Source: UBA3478 sp046048095 (GTDB lineage Bacteria; Bacteroidota; Bacteroidia; Flavobacteriales; Flavobacteriaceae). Taken from it: 40,783 bases of DNA. Position numbers and translations under genes: made by a program. Positions 31,840 through 40,783 of this stretch are shown here, piece by piece (position 1 is the stretch's first letter; every line of letters begins with the position of its first letter). The notes under the pieces were generated by a model, which saw only the letters and a program-made list of their open reading frames with translations, searched no databases and was not told the origin of the DNA. The stretch lies in NCBI GenBank assembly GCA_046048095.1, contig JBJOGS010000082.1:1-40783 (forward strand), given 5' to 3'.

Positions 31840-32487
31840 TTAGAGCTCTTCCAAAATAACATTTACCATAGACTCAAATCGCTGAGTAATGCGTTGCAGT
31901 ACGTTAACCAATTGATTGTAGGCGATATAACTGATAATTCCGACTACCAATCCGGCCACGGTGGTGGTCAGGGCAGTGTAAATACCACCTGCCAATTGCG
32001 AGATATCGGCCTGCCCAGCGCTCATTGCCATCTCTTTAAAGGCAATGACCATCCCAATGACTGTTCCTAAAAAACCAAGCATTGGTGCGGCCCCTGAAAT
32101 CGTTGCCAAAGTATTCAAATGACGTTCTAACTGTGAAACGATATAAGTAGTGCGCGTTTCAAAGGTGAGGCTGATTTGATCCTTACCCTTTCCTTGTTCA
32201 AGTCGATTCAGCGCAGCCCGAAATACCGATACCATGATGTGGTCTGCTTGCTCACAACTCGCCATGGCTTTTTTAGGATCACGAATGTGCCGCTTTACCT
32301 CTTTCACAAATTGATCGTCTTGTCTAAGAACCGCTCGATAAATCAAAAATCGCTCGATGCTCAGGTATAAAGCGTATACAAGAAGTGCAAATAACACTCC
32401 GATGATCAGCACATTCGCCCAGCCTCCACTGAAGATGAGATCGAAAAATGAAAACTGGCTAGAAGCGTCCTGTAGGGCCAATAACAT
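31840..32487 (-). CDS. exbB: ExbB/TolQ/MotA-family proton channel protein
   Basis: This 215-residue integral membrane protein has three transmembrane helices: one near residues 22-45 (ANVLIIGVLFALLVYALYLS) and a pair in the C-terminal half (LATISGAAPMLGFLGTVIGM and AGGIYTALTTTVAGLVVGI). This is the typical TolQ/ExbB arrangement, with the conserved ISGAAPMLGFLGTVIGM motif. It forms the proton-conducting complex with ExbD, encoded 1 bp downstream. The upstream nhaD gene ends 18 bp before its start, so the four genes are probably one transcript. Confidence 0.92.
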   Translation of the reverse strand: MLLALQDASSQFSFFDLIFSGGWANVLIIGVLFALLVYALYLSIERFLIYRAVLRQDDQFVKEVKRHIRDPKKAMASCEQADHIMVSVFRAALNRLEQGKGKDQISLTFETRTTYIVSQLERHLNTLATISGAAPMLGFLGTVIGMVIAFKEMAMSAGQADISQLAGGIYTALTTTVAGLVVGIISYIAYNQLVNVLQRITQRFESMVNVILEEL

Positions 32488-32505
32488 AGGGTCTAAATCA
32501 GACCC

Positions 32506-33825
32506 CTAAAATACGAAATCGCGAAGTGCTACAAAGGTCAATCCACCGGCAATAAAACCGATAAGCGCTAGCCAAGCTATCTTCTTAAGATACCAGAAAA
32601 AGTCAATCTTTTCCATACCCATAGCTACCACCCCTGCGGCCGAACCTATGATTAGCATACTTCCGCCCGTACCTGCAGCGAAGGCAATAAAGTGCCAGAG
32701 CGGGTGATCGGTAGGCTCTGAGAACATCCCCATTGAGGCTGCAACTAACGGAACGTTATCGATAACTGCAGACCCGATTCCTAAGAGAAGTACCACAATA
32801 TCGGTATTCGGAATCGCCTGATTCATACCCTCAGCTGCTGTGAACAGAATACCCAATGACTCTAAACAAGCTACAGCCATCAGAATTCCTAAGAAAAATA
32901 AGATAGAAGGAAGCTCAATTTTTGTCAGCGCCTTATGCACCGGACTGTGATGACCGGCTTCAGCATGGCCGGTAGCATCGGCCATTTTAAATTTGCGATT
33001 TGAAAAAATCTCCGCAAAAAGTGCGACTACAGCCAGGGATAGCATCATCCCTACATAAGGAGGGAGGTGGGTTACCGTTTTGAAAAAAGGAACAAAGACG
33101 ATAGCCCCTAAACCAAGATACAGCATCGTACCGCTGTAGGCCGTTTTTTCTGGTTCCAGTTCTTCCATTTCAATAGATCCTTGAAACACCTTGAATCTCG
33201 AGGCAATCAGGGTTGGAACAAGCATACATATAACAGAAGGCAACAACACTGTCTTCACTAAAGAAGCAGCTTCAACTTTTTTAGCGATCCACAACATAGT
33301 GGTTGTTACATCTCCGATAGGAGACCAAGCACCACCGGCATTTGCATTGATAATGATTAATCCTGCAAAATACAGTCTCAAGTTCTTATCCTTAATCACT
33401 TTCTGTAGAATGGTGATCAACACGATCGTTGCGGTAAGATTGTCAATAATAGCCGAGAGAATAAAGGCTAGAATTGAAAAGATCCAAAGCAAGGCTGTCT
33501 TAGATCGCGTTCTAATAAAACCCTTAATGGTCGAGAAGCCATCAAAGTAGTCAATGATCTCAACGATGGTCATTGCCCCAAGTAAGAACACCAATATTTC
33601 AGCGGTTTTACCCAAATGATGCAGTAAAATTTCTTCAAGATGGGTGGGCTCAAGTTCTTTAAGCTCTGTATTTACTTCAAACATTGGCAGGTGTCCAAGA
33701 GCCGCCACCGCCCATAAAAGTGCCATCATTGCGAGTGCCGGAATCAACTTGTCGACCTTGACATTGTGTTCTAAAGTGATAAACAGGTAGCCTAGAAAAA
33801 AAAGCGCACTAATGATCGTTTCCAT
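32506..33825 (-). CDS. nhaD: NhaD-type Na+/H+ antiporter
   Basis: NhaD exchanges Na+ (or Li+) for H+ across the cytoplasmic membrane, usually at alkaline pH. The 439-residue protein has about ten to twelve hydrophobic segments. Conserved regions include LVFLLGAMTIVEIIDYFDGF, FILSAIIDNLTATIVLITIL, INANAGGAWSPIGDVTTTMLW and the C-terminal IGSAVIDNVPLVAAS. These match NhaD and the wider ArsB/NhaD ion-transporter superfamily. The gene is first of a probable nhaD-exbB-exbD-folC operon. A near-consensus TATCTTAG element lies about 25 bp upstream of the ATG (33849-33856). It is divergent from gltB across a 220-bp region. Confidence 0.93.
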   Translation of the reverse strand: METIISALFFLGYLFITLEHNVKVDKLIPALAMMALLWAVAALGHLPMFEVNTELKELEPTHLEEILLHHLGKTAEILVFLLGAMTIVEIIDYFDGFSTIKGFIRTRSKTALLWIFSILAFILSAIIDNLTATIVLITILQKVIKDKNLRLYFAGLIIINANAGGAWSPIGDVTTTMLWIAKKVEAASLVKTVLLPSVICMLVPTLIASRFKVFQGSIEMEELEPEKTAYSGTMLYLGLGAIVFVPFFKTVTHLPPYVGMMLSLAVVALFAEIFSNRKFKMADATGHAEAGHHSPVHKALTKIELPSILFFLGILMAVACLESLGILFTAAEGMNQAIPNTDIVVLLLGIGSAVIDNVPLVAASMGMFSEPTDHPLWHFIAFAAGTGGSMLIIGSAAGVVAMGMEKIDFFWYLKKIAWLALIGFIAGGLTFVALRDFVF

Positions 33826-33952
33826 ATGGTTATTGAGTTGTTCGGCCCTAAGATAGAAATTTTTAAAAGGGGATAAGAAGTCTTAACACTCCTATGCTCA
33901 TTGTTAAATTGTTAAAATCACAGGGTTGAATTTGGCGGATTAATAAATAGTA

Positions 33953-33976
33953 TCACAACAAGGCTCATTGTTGTGA
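33953..33976. promoter_or_regulatory. Inverted repeat upstream of gltB, candidate operator
   Basis: TCACAACAA-GGCTCA-TTGTTGTGA is a perfect inverted repeat with 9-bp arms and a 6-bp spacer. It is the strongest dyad in the 220-bp region between nhaD and gltB. It lies 70-93 bp upstream of the gltB ATG (34046), where an operator or activator site is expected. The -7-like TAGTTTCA lies downstream at 34016-34023. Two direct copies of TTGTTAAA sit nearby, at 33901-33916. Binding protein unknown. Confidence 0.6.
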
Positions 33977-34045
33977 ATTATTAAGCTGATTCTATGGATT
34001 GCCTTACATTTTTTATAGTTTCAATGGTTTTGAAATAAATTTCTC

Positions 34046-37000
34046 ATGCCATTAAATGCCCAAGGTCTTTACCTACCCGAGTTCGAGCACGATAATTGTG
34101 GTGCAGGTTTCATCTGTAGTCTGAATGGAATCAAGAGCAACAATATCATTCACAAAGCTCTTGAAATTTTGGTGCGCCTAAAGCACAGAGGGGCGGTCAA
34201 TGCCGATGGAAAAACAGGGGATGGTGCAGGTATTTTGATCGATATCCCTCATGATTTTTACCAGAGTCAAGTAGATTTTGAGCTTCCAAAGCCCGATCAA
34301 TATGCGGTGGCCAATATTTTTCTTCCACAAAAAGAAAATCAGCGGACGTTTTGTGAAGAAGTGTTACAAAGCCAGCTTAAAGATCAGGGGTTAAGAGTAC
34401 TGGGATGGAGGACAGTTCCTGTAAATCAAAGTGTTTTAGGAGATATTGCCGCCGAATCTGAGCCATTTGTGCGTCAGCTTTTCGTGGCCAGACCTGAAGA
34501 GATGGATCCTCATACCTTCGAAATCAAAAGGTATATCGCTCGCAAGAAAGCTGAGCATGCCATTTGGAACTCGAAACTCTCAGAAGCGTCTCTTTTTTAT
34601 ATTCCGAGCTTTTCGACCAAAATCATCATTTATAAAGGCTTACTGAAGCCCGAAGATATCAGTGCGTACTACCTCGACCTTCAAGATGCGCACTGCATCA
34701 CTCGGTTAGCCTTGGTACATCAACGCTTTTCGACGAATACCTTTCCGACCTGGGATCTCGCCCAACCTTTCAGATTCATTTGCCACAACGGCGAAATCAA
34801 CACACTTCGCGGAAATATTTCGCGCATGCGCTCAAGAGAAGACCTCATGAAGAGTGACTGGTTTGGTGATGAAATCAAAAATATCATCCCCATTGTCCTT
34901 CCTAAAAAATCAGATTCAGCGAGCCTAGACATGGTGGTTGAACTGCTGCTCATGACCGGACGCACCTTGCCTGAGGCTATGATGATGTTAGTCCCTGAGG
35001 CTTGGGAGCGCAACAAAGCGATGGACGCCGACAAGCGCGCCTTCTACGAATACAACTCATGTCTAATGGAGCCCTGGGATGGGCCCGCCTCGATACCCTT
35101 TACCGACGGAACCTATATTGGCGCAGTTCTCGACCGAAATGGCTTAAGGCCTTCACGCTACTCGGTGACCAAAGACGGATACGTTATCATGTCATCTGAG
35201 ATCGGGGTTGTCGATATCGCCATAGACAACATTGAGTCGCACGGCCGACTTGAACCCGGAAAGATGTTCTTAGTCGATATGGAAGCCGGAAAAATCATTC
35301 AAGACGAAGATGTCAAGCGCTCTATTGTCGGCAAGCATCCTTACAAAAAATGGGTAGAACAAAACCTGAAACACCTGAAGGACATTCCCTACGGAGCCTG
35401 TGAGGTACATCAGCCAAAGGCTGGCCTAGAGACCAGAGCTAAATTTTTTGGCTACAGCCAAGAGGATATTAGCCGGATCATCTTACCTATGGCCGAGCAA
35501 GGTGCCGAACCTATTGGCTCTATGGGTTCAGACACACCGATCGCCGTATTATCTGAGCGTCCACAGTTGCTCTACAATTATTTCAAGCAGCTCTTTGCTC
35601 AGGTCACTAATCCCCCTCTTGACGGTATCCGCGAAGAACTCATTACCGATATCAGCCTCACTTTAGGACGCGACCACAACCTTTTTGAAATCACTGAAAA
35701 GCACTGCAAAAAGCTCAAGATTAAAAATCCCGTTATCTCGAAAGAAGACCTTGAGAAAATTCGTCGCGTTGAAGATAATGGAGGATTCAAGACGGCTACC
35801 CTCCATATGCATTACCCTATCGCAGAAGGTGTGAATGGGTTAGAGCGCGCGCTTGAGCAACTCGTTGAAGAAGCAGCCGAACACATAGATCGGGGCGTAT
35901 CGATCCTCATTTTGTCAGATCGCGGAGTAGATACGAACACCGCAGCCATACCGGCGCTTCTGGCCTGTTCTTATGTCAGCCATGGGCTGGGACGACTTCA
36001 ACGCCGCGCTCTAGCAAGCATTATCATTGAATCGGCCGAACCGAGAGAGGTACACCATTTTGCCCTTCTATTTGGTTTCGGCGCAAGTGCAGTGAATCCT
36101 TATTTGGTAAATGAATTAATCGCAGCACACGCACTGAATCAACAACTGAGTTACGAGGCTACCGAGAAGGCTATTGCCAATTACAATAAAGCAGTGGGTA
36201 AAGGCATCCTAAAGGTGATGAACAAAGTTGGGATATCTACTCTGAATTCGTACCGAGGCTCTCAAATTTTTGAATGTATCGGCATTAATTCATCCGTTGT
36301 TAAAAAGTATTTTCCGACCACCACTACGCGCATCGAAGGCATCGGCCTCAACGAGGTAGAACGAGAAATTGCCTTGAGACATGAGAAGGCCTTCAAGGCC
36401 AATCTAACTCCGGGAGATCTAGAGTTAGAAGTGGGCGGAGACTATCGCTGGCGAAGAAACGGCGAACAACACGCCTTTGATCCGATCAGCATCGCACACC
36501 TGCAAAAGGCCGTAAAAAACAACGAGCCAGATACTTACAAGGCGTATGCTGAGCGCATCAATGAACAATCCAAGCGGCTTCTTACTATACGTGGCCTATT
36601 GGAGTTCACTAATTACGATCCTATTCCGATCGAAGAGGTTGAACCCTGGACTGAAATTGTCAAGCGATTCAAGACGGGCGCCATGTCCTATGGAAGCATC
36701 AGTAAAGAAGCGCATGAAAACCTAGCGGTCGCAATGAACCGTATTGGCGGAAAAAGCAACTCAGGCGAGGGCGGCGAAGATGCCACGCGTTTCTATAAAA
36801 CTGAAGACGGAGATTGGCGCAATTCGGCCATCAAGCAGGTGGCTTCGGGTCGTTTCGGAGTGACTTCGAACTATCTCACCAATGCCAAAGAAATCCAGAT
36901 TAAAATGGCCCAAGGTGCCAAGCCTGGCGAGGGCGGACAACTTCCAGGACCGAAAGTGGATAAGTACATCGCCAAAACTAGAAATTCTACCCCCTATGTA

Positions 37001-38554
37001 GGACTGATTTCTCCTCCGCCACATCACGACATCTATTCGATCGAGGATTTGTCGCAGCTCATTTACGATCTCAAATCGGCTAATAGAGAGGCACGAATCA
37101 ATGTAAAGCTCGTCTCAGAAGTAGGGGTAGGAACCATTGCCGCTGGGGTATCCAAGGCCAATGCCGACGTTATTCTCATCTCAGGACATGACGGAGGTAC
37201 CGGAGCTTCTCCGCTCACCTCACTTAAACACGCTGGCTTACCTTGGGAATTGGGTATAGCAGAGGCTCAGCAGACCCTTGTTTTAAACAACTTGAGAAGC
37301 CGGGTCGTCCTTGAATGCGACGGACAACTCAAAACCGGCCGTGACGTAGCTATCGCCTGTCTTTTGGGTGCCGAAGAATTTGGTTTTGCCTCTGCTCCGC
37401 TCGTGGCTTCAGGCTGCATCATGATGCGCGTATGCCACCTCAATACTTGCCCAGTGGGTATTGCCACTCAAAACCCTGAATTGCGCAAGAAATTCAAAGG
37501 GCAGCCCGAACACGTTGTGAACTTCATGTATTTCGTGGCGCAAGAGCTAAGAGAAATCATGGCCAAACTAGGGTTTCGAACCATTGACGACATGGTTGGT
37601 CAAGTAGATAAACTACAGCGCACCAGCGTGGTTAGTCACTATAAAGCGGCAGGGCTTGATCTGAGTCCGATTCTGCACAAAGTGGTCGTGCCTGAAGGAT
37701 CTTCACTGCGCAACACTGAGAAACAGGTGGATGAAACCGAAGGAGCAATCGACTTTGAGATCATGGCCAAGGCACACCCTGCACTTTATCGCAAAGAAAA
37801 AACGAATCTAGAATTCACAATTTCTAATACGAATCGCGCCGTGGGGGCCATAATTAGCAATGAAATCTCAAAGATTTATGGAGCTGAAGGCCTACCAGAA
37901 AATACCTTGCGCGTAGTATTCAATGGTTTTGCCGGTCAGAGTTTCGGAGCATTCAGCACTAGCGGACTCACCCTCGTAGTAAACGGTGCCACCAATGATT
38001 ACCTCGGAAAAGGGCTTTCGGGTGCAAAGCTTGTCATCCGTGTACCAAATGGAGCCAGTTTTGCCTCTGACGAGAACATCATTACAGGTAACGTTTGTCT
38101 CTATGGGGCCACCTCAGGAGAGGCCTACATCAACGGTTTAGCCGGAGAGCGCTTTTGTGTGCGCAATTCAGGGGCTAAGGCGGTGGTAGAAGGAATCGGT
38201 GACCATGGATGCGAGTATATGACCGGAGGAGTAGCCGTGATTTTAGGAAAAATCGGGCGCAATTTTGGAGCCGGTATGAGCGGAGGGGTAGCTTACCTCT
38301 ATGACCCGCAAAAAATCGCAGCTCAAACCATTTCAAATGAAGACCTAAATCTTCTTGCCGTTGAAAGTGATCAAGATAAGGTTGAATTGCATCAGCTTCT
38401 AGAGAGTCATTACAATCACACCATGAGTAGCAAGGCCGAGAAATTATTGATGAACTGGGAAGACGAGCTCAAAAATTTTGTGAAAGTGCTTCCAGAAGAA
38501 TACCGTCAAGCACTGATGCGCATTGAAAAAGAAAACGAGGCCATAAATAATTAA
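34046..38554 (+). CDS. gltB: Glutamate synthase, large (alpha) subunit
   Basis: GltB takes the amide nitrogen of glutamine and makes glutamate from 2-oxoglutarate with electrons delivered through GltD. The 1502-residue protein has a class II glutamine amidotransferase domain at the N-terminus, with the catalytic Cys18 exposed after removal of a short propeptide (context EHDNCGAGFIC). A central domain follows, then the FMN-binding synthase domain with the sites GKSNSGEGGEDATRF, GAKPGEGGQLPGPKV and SGHDGGTGASP. The 3Fe-4S cysteines are Cys1124, Cys1130 and Cys1135 (CIMMRVCHLNTC). A C-terminal GXGXG beta-helix runs from about 1260. It lies 4 bp upstream of gltD and has its own upstream dyad. Confidence 0.97.
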   Translation: MPLNAQGLYLPEFEHDNCGAGFICSLNGIKSNNIIHKALEILVRLKHRGAVNADGKTGDGAGILIDIPHDFYQSQVDFELPKPDQYAVANIFLPQKENQRTFCEEVLQSQLKDQGLRVLGWRTVPVNQSVLGDIAAESEPFVRQLFVARPEEMDPHTFEIKRYIARKKAEHAIWNSKLSEASLFYIPSFSTKIIIYKGLLKPEDISAYYLDLQDAHCITRLALVHQRFSTNTFPTWDLAQPFRFICHNGEINTLRGNISRMRSREDLMKSDWFGDEIKNIIPIVLPKKSDSASLDMVVELLLMTGRTLPEAMMMLVPEAWERNKAMDADKRAFYEYNSCLMEPWDGPASIPFTDGTYIGAVLDRNGLRPSRYSVTKDGYVIMSSEIGVVDIAIDNIESHGRLEPGKMFLVDMEAGKIIQDEDVKRSIVGKHPYKKWVEQNLKHLKDIPYGACEVHQPKAGLETRAKFFGYSQEDISRIILPMAEQGAEPIGSMGSDTPIAVLSERPQLLYNYFKQLFAQVTNPPLDGIREELITDISLTLGRDHNLFEITEKHCKKLKIKNPVISKEDLEKIRRVEDNGGFKTATLHMHYPIAEGVNGLERALEQLVEEAAEHIDRGVSILILSDRGVDTNTAAIPALLACSYVSHGLGRLQRRALASIIIESAEPREVHHFALLFGFGASAVNPYLVNELIAAHALNQQLSYEATEKAIANYNKAVGKGILKVMNKVGISTLNSYRGSQIFECIGINSSVVKKYFPTTTTRIEGIGLNEVEREIALRHEKAFKANLTPGDLELEVGGDYRWRRNGEQHAFDPISIAHLQKAVKNNEPDTYKAYAERINEQSKRLLTIRGLLEFTNYDPIPIEEVEPWTEIVKRFKTGAMSYGSISKEAHENLAVAMNRIGGKSNSGEGGEDATRFYKTEDGDWRNSAIKQVASGRFGVTSNYLTNAKEIQIKMAQGAKPGEGGQLPGPKVDKYIAKTRNSTPYVGLISPPPHHDIYSIEDLSQLIYDLKSANREARINVKLVSEVGVGTIAAGVSKANADVILISGHDGGTGASPLTSLKHAGLPWELGIAEAQQTLVLNNLRSRVVLECDGQLKTGRDVAIACLLGAEEFGFASAPLVASGCIMMRVCHLNTCPVGIATQNPELRKKFKGQPEHVVNFMYFVAQELREIMAKLGFRTIDDMVGQVDKLQRTSVVSHYKAAGLDLSPILHKVVVPEGSSLRNTEKQVDETEGAIDFEIMAKAHPALYRKEKTNLEFTISNTNRAVGAIISNEISKIYGAEGLPENTLRVVFNGFAGQSFGAFSTSGLTLVVNGATNDYLGKGLSGAKLVIRVPNGASFASDENIITGNVCLYGATSGEAYINGLAGERFCVRNSGAKAVVEGIGDHGCEYMTGGVAVILGKIGRNFGAGMSGGVAYLYDPQKIAAQTISNEDLNLLAVESDQDKVELHQLLESHYNHTMSSKAEKLLMNWEDELKNFVKVLPEEYRQALMRIEKENEAINN

Positions 38555-38558
38555 ACCT

Positions 38559-40025
38559 ATGGGAAAGACCACTGGCTTTTTAGAATTCGAACGAAAAACT
38601 GAAGGATACCTTCCAGTTGAAGAACGCACAACACACTATAAAGAATTCACCACACCCCTTGAAGAAAAGGTACTAAGAGACCAAGGGGCACGCTGCATGA
38701 ACTGCGGAATTCCATTCTGTCACAGCGGTTGCCCACTTGGCAACCTCATTCCGGATTTCAACGATGCGGTGTATGAAGGTAAGTGGGACAAAGCTTCAGA
38801 AATTCTGCATGCTACCAACAACTTTCCAGAATTCACCGGACGCCTATGTCCGGCTCCTTGTGAAGAGGCTTGTGTTTTGGGCATCAACGAAGATCCGGTG
38901 AGCATCGAGAACATCGAGAAAAATATTGCTGAATCCGCCTTTAAAAACGGATACATCAAAGCGATTCCTCCTAAAGAACGTACCGAAAAATCTGTGGCCA
39001 TTATCGGATCAGGCCCATCAGGCCTTGCAGCCGCCCAACAGCTCAACAGAGCGGGTCATTGGGTCACCGTTTACGAACGCGATGAACGCGTAGGAGGACT
39101 GCTGCGTTTCGGCATCCCCGACTTTAAACTCGAAAAATCCATCATCGACCGACGCATCGCACTGCTTGAAGAAGAAGGAATCACGTTTAAAACAGGGGTA
39201 CATGTCGGACAAGACATTAGCGCTACAGAACTCGAGGCCCAATATGATGCAGTACTCTTGTGCGGAGGAGCCACGGTAAGAAGAACACTACCTATCGAAG
39301 GTGCCGAATTAAAAGGGGTGGTGCAAGCCATGGACTTCTTACCGCAAAGCAACCGACGAGTTAGTGGGTTGCCCTTTAAAGAAAACGACATCCTCGCTAA
39401 AGACAAAGACGTCATTGTCATTGGCGGAGGTGACACGGGGTCTGATTGCATAGGCACTTCAAGAAGACAGGGTGCAAAGAGCATCCAAAACTTCGAAATA
39501 ATGCCCATGGCTACCCCTGAACGCCCTCATGACCAACCCTGGCCCTTCTGGCCAATGCGACTTCGAGAAAGCACCTCACACAAAGAAGGGGTAGAACGTC
39601 ATTTTAGCATTATGACCAAAAAATTCATAGGCGACACCCATGGAAACCTGACCGCCTTAGTAACCGTAGAGGTAGAATGGAAGCTAGGTGCAGACAAGCG
39701 CATGCAATTGGTTGAAAAAGAAGGATCTGAAAAAACCTGGCCATGCGACTTGGCCCTATTGGCTCTTGGCTTCACTGGCTCAGAAAAGACGTTAGCTGAC
39801 CAATTCGGACTACTCTACGATGAAAGAGGCAACATTAAGGCACCTGAATCGAACTACCACACTTCGAAAAAAGGTGTATTTGCGGCAGGCGACCAACGTC
39901 GTGGTCAATCTCTCATTGTATGGGCCATTGCAGAAGGAAGGCAAGCCGCACATCACGTAGACCACTACCTTATGGGACATAGCCATCTTCCACTAAAAGG
40001 AGATGGGGATCTGCCACGCATATAA
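38559..40025 (+). CDS. gltD: Glutamate synthase, small (beta) subunit
   Basis: GltD is the FAD- and NAD(P)H-binding subunit that feeds electrons to GltB. The 488-residue protein has two N-terminal cysteine clusters for 4Fe-4S centres, Cys46/49/54/58 (CMNCGIPFCHSGC) and Cys97/101/105 (CPAPCEEAC). An FAD-binding motif, IIGSGPSGLAAAQ (GxGxxG at 150-155), and an NAD(P)H-binding motif, VIGGGDTGSDC (from Gly289), follow. A conserved C-terminal FAD site ends in VFAAGDQRRGQSLIVWAIAEGR. It is 4 bp downstream of gltB, so it is cotranscribed, and a terminator follows at 40084-40111. Confidence 0.97.
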   Translation: MGKTTGFLEFERKTEGYLPVEERTTHYKEFTTPLEEKVLRDQGARCMNCGIPFCHSGCPLGNLIPDFNDAVYEGKWDKASEILHATNNFPEFTGRLCPAPCEEACVLGINEDPVSIENIEKNIAESAFKNGYIKAIPPKERTEKSVAIIGSGPSGLAAAQQLNRAGHWVTVYERDERVGGLLRFGIPDFKLEKSIIDRRIALLEEEGITFKTGVHVGQDISATELEAQYDAVLLCGGATVRRTLPIEGAELKGVVQAMDFLPQSNRRVSGLPFKENDILAKDKDVIVIGGGDTGSDCIGTSRRQGAKSIQNFEIMPMATPERPHDQPWPFWPMRLRESTSHKEGVERHFSIMTKKFIGDTHGNLTALVTVEVEWKLGADKRMQLVEKEGSEKTWPCDLALLALGFTGSEKTLADQFGLLYDERGNIKAPESNYHTSKKGVFAAGDQRRGQSLIVWAIAEGRQAAHHVDHYLMGHSHLPLKGDGDLPRI

Positions 40026-40083
40026 ACACAATGAAATTCACACCACCCACAATCAACTAACACACGAAACATTAAGTGATTGT

Positions 40084-40111
40084 AAAAGGCCTCCTAAACG
40101 GGGCCTTTTTT
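40084..40111 (+). terminator. Rho-independent terminator after gltBD
   Basis: AAAAGGCC (40084-40091), loop TCCTAAACGG, GGCCTTTTTT (from 40102). The T-run follows on the plus strand, 59 bp after the gltD stop. It ends gltBD mRNA before it meets the opposing rRNA operon. Confidence 0.85.
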
Positions 40112-40157
40112 AATGGGCCCAAATCCCAGCCTTAGACACGAATGTATAAAATAAAGC

Positions 40158-40192
40158 AAAAAAAAAAGCCCCGCACATTGCTGTGCGGGGCT
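40158..40192 (-). terminator. Rho-independent terminator of the rRNA operon
   Basis: AGCCCCGCAC-ATTGCT-GTGCGGGGCT (40167-40192) has a 10-bp GC-rich stem with an A-run of about ten bases on its left (plus strand). For minus-strand rRNA transcripts that run is a U-tract. It lies a few bases beyond the 5S 3' end and is the strongest terminator in the window. Confidence 0.95.
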
Positions 40193-40196
40193 CGAG

Positions 40197-40307
40197 GATG
40201 GCGGCGACCTACTCTCCCACCTTTTGGGGCAGTACCATCGGCGCTGGCAGGCTTAACTTCTCTGTTCGGGATGGGAAGAGGTGAACCCTACCGCAATGGC
40301 CACCAAA
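40197..40307 (-). rRNA. rrf: 5S ribosomal RNA
   Basis: The minus strand reads GGTGGCCATTGCGGTAGGG, then CCCATCCCGAACAGAGAAGT, then CCAGCGCCGATGGTACTGCC and a 3' end with GGGAGAGTAGGTCGCCGCCA. This is the conserved 5S core, with 5' and 3' ends that pair (GGTGGC with GCCGCC). The length of about 110 nt is normal. Exact ends are estimated. It lies about 120 bp downstream of 23S; that spacer (40308-40427) contains no tRNA or other feature that I can see. Confidence 0.95.
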
Positions 40308-40427
40308 GTTTTCAATACGGTATAAGTAAATGACATAATAGAGACGAAAGCCTTTATGGCTATAAAAATCAAATCAAATCAGTAAGTTTCAGAATTTAAA
40401 GGAATTACACAAGGGACTGTGCAAGTA

Positions 40428-40783
<356 letters not shown>

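Noticed and set aside
34720..35034. Long reading frames antisense to gltB
   Set aside because: They are shadows of a well-supported conserved gene and have no recognisable motif or start context.
40142..40333. 63-codon frame over the 5S region
   Set aside because: It lies across the rRNA terminator and the 5S gene. rRNA sequence leaves spurious frames open.

Overview
This window comes from a Bacteroidota chromosome, most likely a Flavobacteriales-type marine or aquatic bacterium. The evidence is a type IX secretion protein of the PorV family, an arginine decarboxylase-agmatinase-deoxyhypusine-synthase-like polyamine operon, a PafA-type phosphatase, and repeated upstream matches to the Bacteroidota -7 promoter motif TAnnTTTG. 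Start codons are preceded by A-rich stretches and not by Shine-Dalgarno sites. The content is mostly housekeeping. I see no prophage, insertion sequence, CRISPR array or obvious genomic island.

Layout. 1-725 (minus): 5' part of adk, overlapped by hpt. 797-2417 (plus): purK-purE of purine synthesis, divergent from hpt across a short region holding an inverted repeat. 2409-3215 (minus): a UbiA-like membrane protein. 3338-8167 (plus): glycine decarboxylase gcvP, a KAS III-like enzyme and a family 2 glycosyltransferase. 8164-9798 (minus): a PafA-like phosphatase. 9862-11403 (plus): MlaE-MlaF lipid transporter subunits. 11405-14104 (minus): DUF389 protein, SprT-like metallopeptidase and a short-chain dehydrogenase. 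14195-17958 (minus): pyruvate dehydrogenase E2 and E1-alpha, then PorV. 18030-19316 (plus): murF. 19319-20487 (minus): QueD/PTPS and pirin.

20553-24014 (minus) is a tightly overlapping polyamine operon: arginine decarboxylase, agmatinase, a deoxyhypusine-synthase homologue that keeps the active-site lysine, and an uncharacterised acidic 87-residue protein. Upstream of it is a possible small basic 55-residue protein with its own promoter and a UACG-capped leader hairpin. 24360-27103 (minus): DUF2752, TM2, acyltransferase, bile-acid-symporter-family and small membrane proteins. 27158-29847: a phosphodiesterase-like secreted protein (plus), an arylsulfotransferase-like lipoprotein (minus) and a Bor-like lipoprotein (plus). 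29850-30059: six consecutive hairpins. Then on the minus strand tRNA-Val(UAC) with a near-consensus promoter, and the nhaD-exbB-exbD-folC operon. 34046-40025 (plus): glutamate synthase gltB-gltD behind a 9-bp-arm inverted repeat. 40158-40783 (minus): the 3' end of an rRNA operon (23S 3' part, 5S, terminator).

How the genes work together. purK-purE, hpt and adk all act in purine nucleotide supply. PDH E1-alpha and E2 belong to one complex whose E1-beta and E3 are outside the window. gltBD makes glutamate. speA-speB makes putrescine through agmatine, and the DHS-like enzyme probably extends it to a longer polyamine or modifies another substrate (inference). The genome is compact: several convergent pairs overlap or nearly touch at their stop codons. 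The best candidates for undescribed biology are the DHS-like/87-residue pair, the small basic ORF upstream of speA, and the hairpin array next to tRNA-Val. All calls were made by eye from motifs, with no database search.
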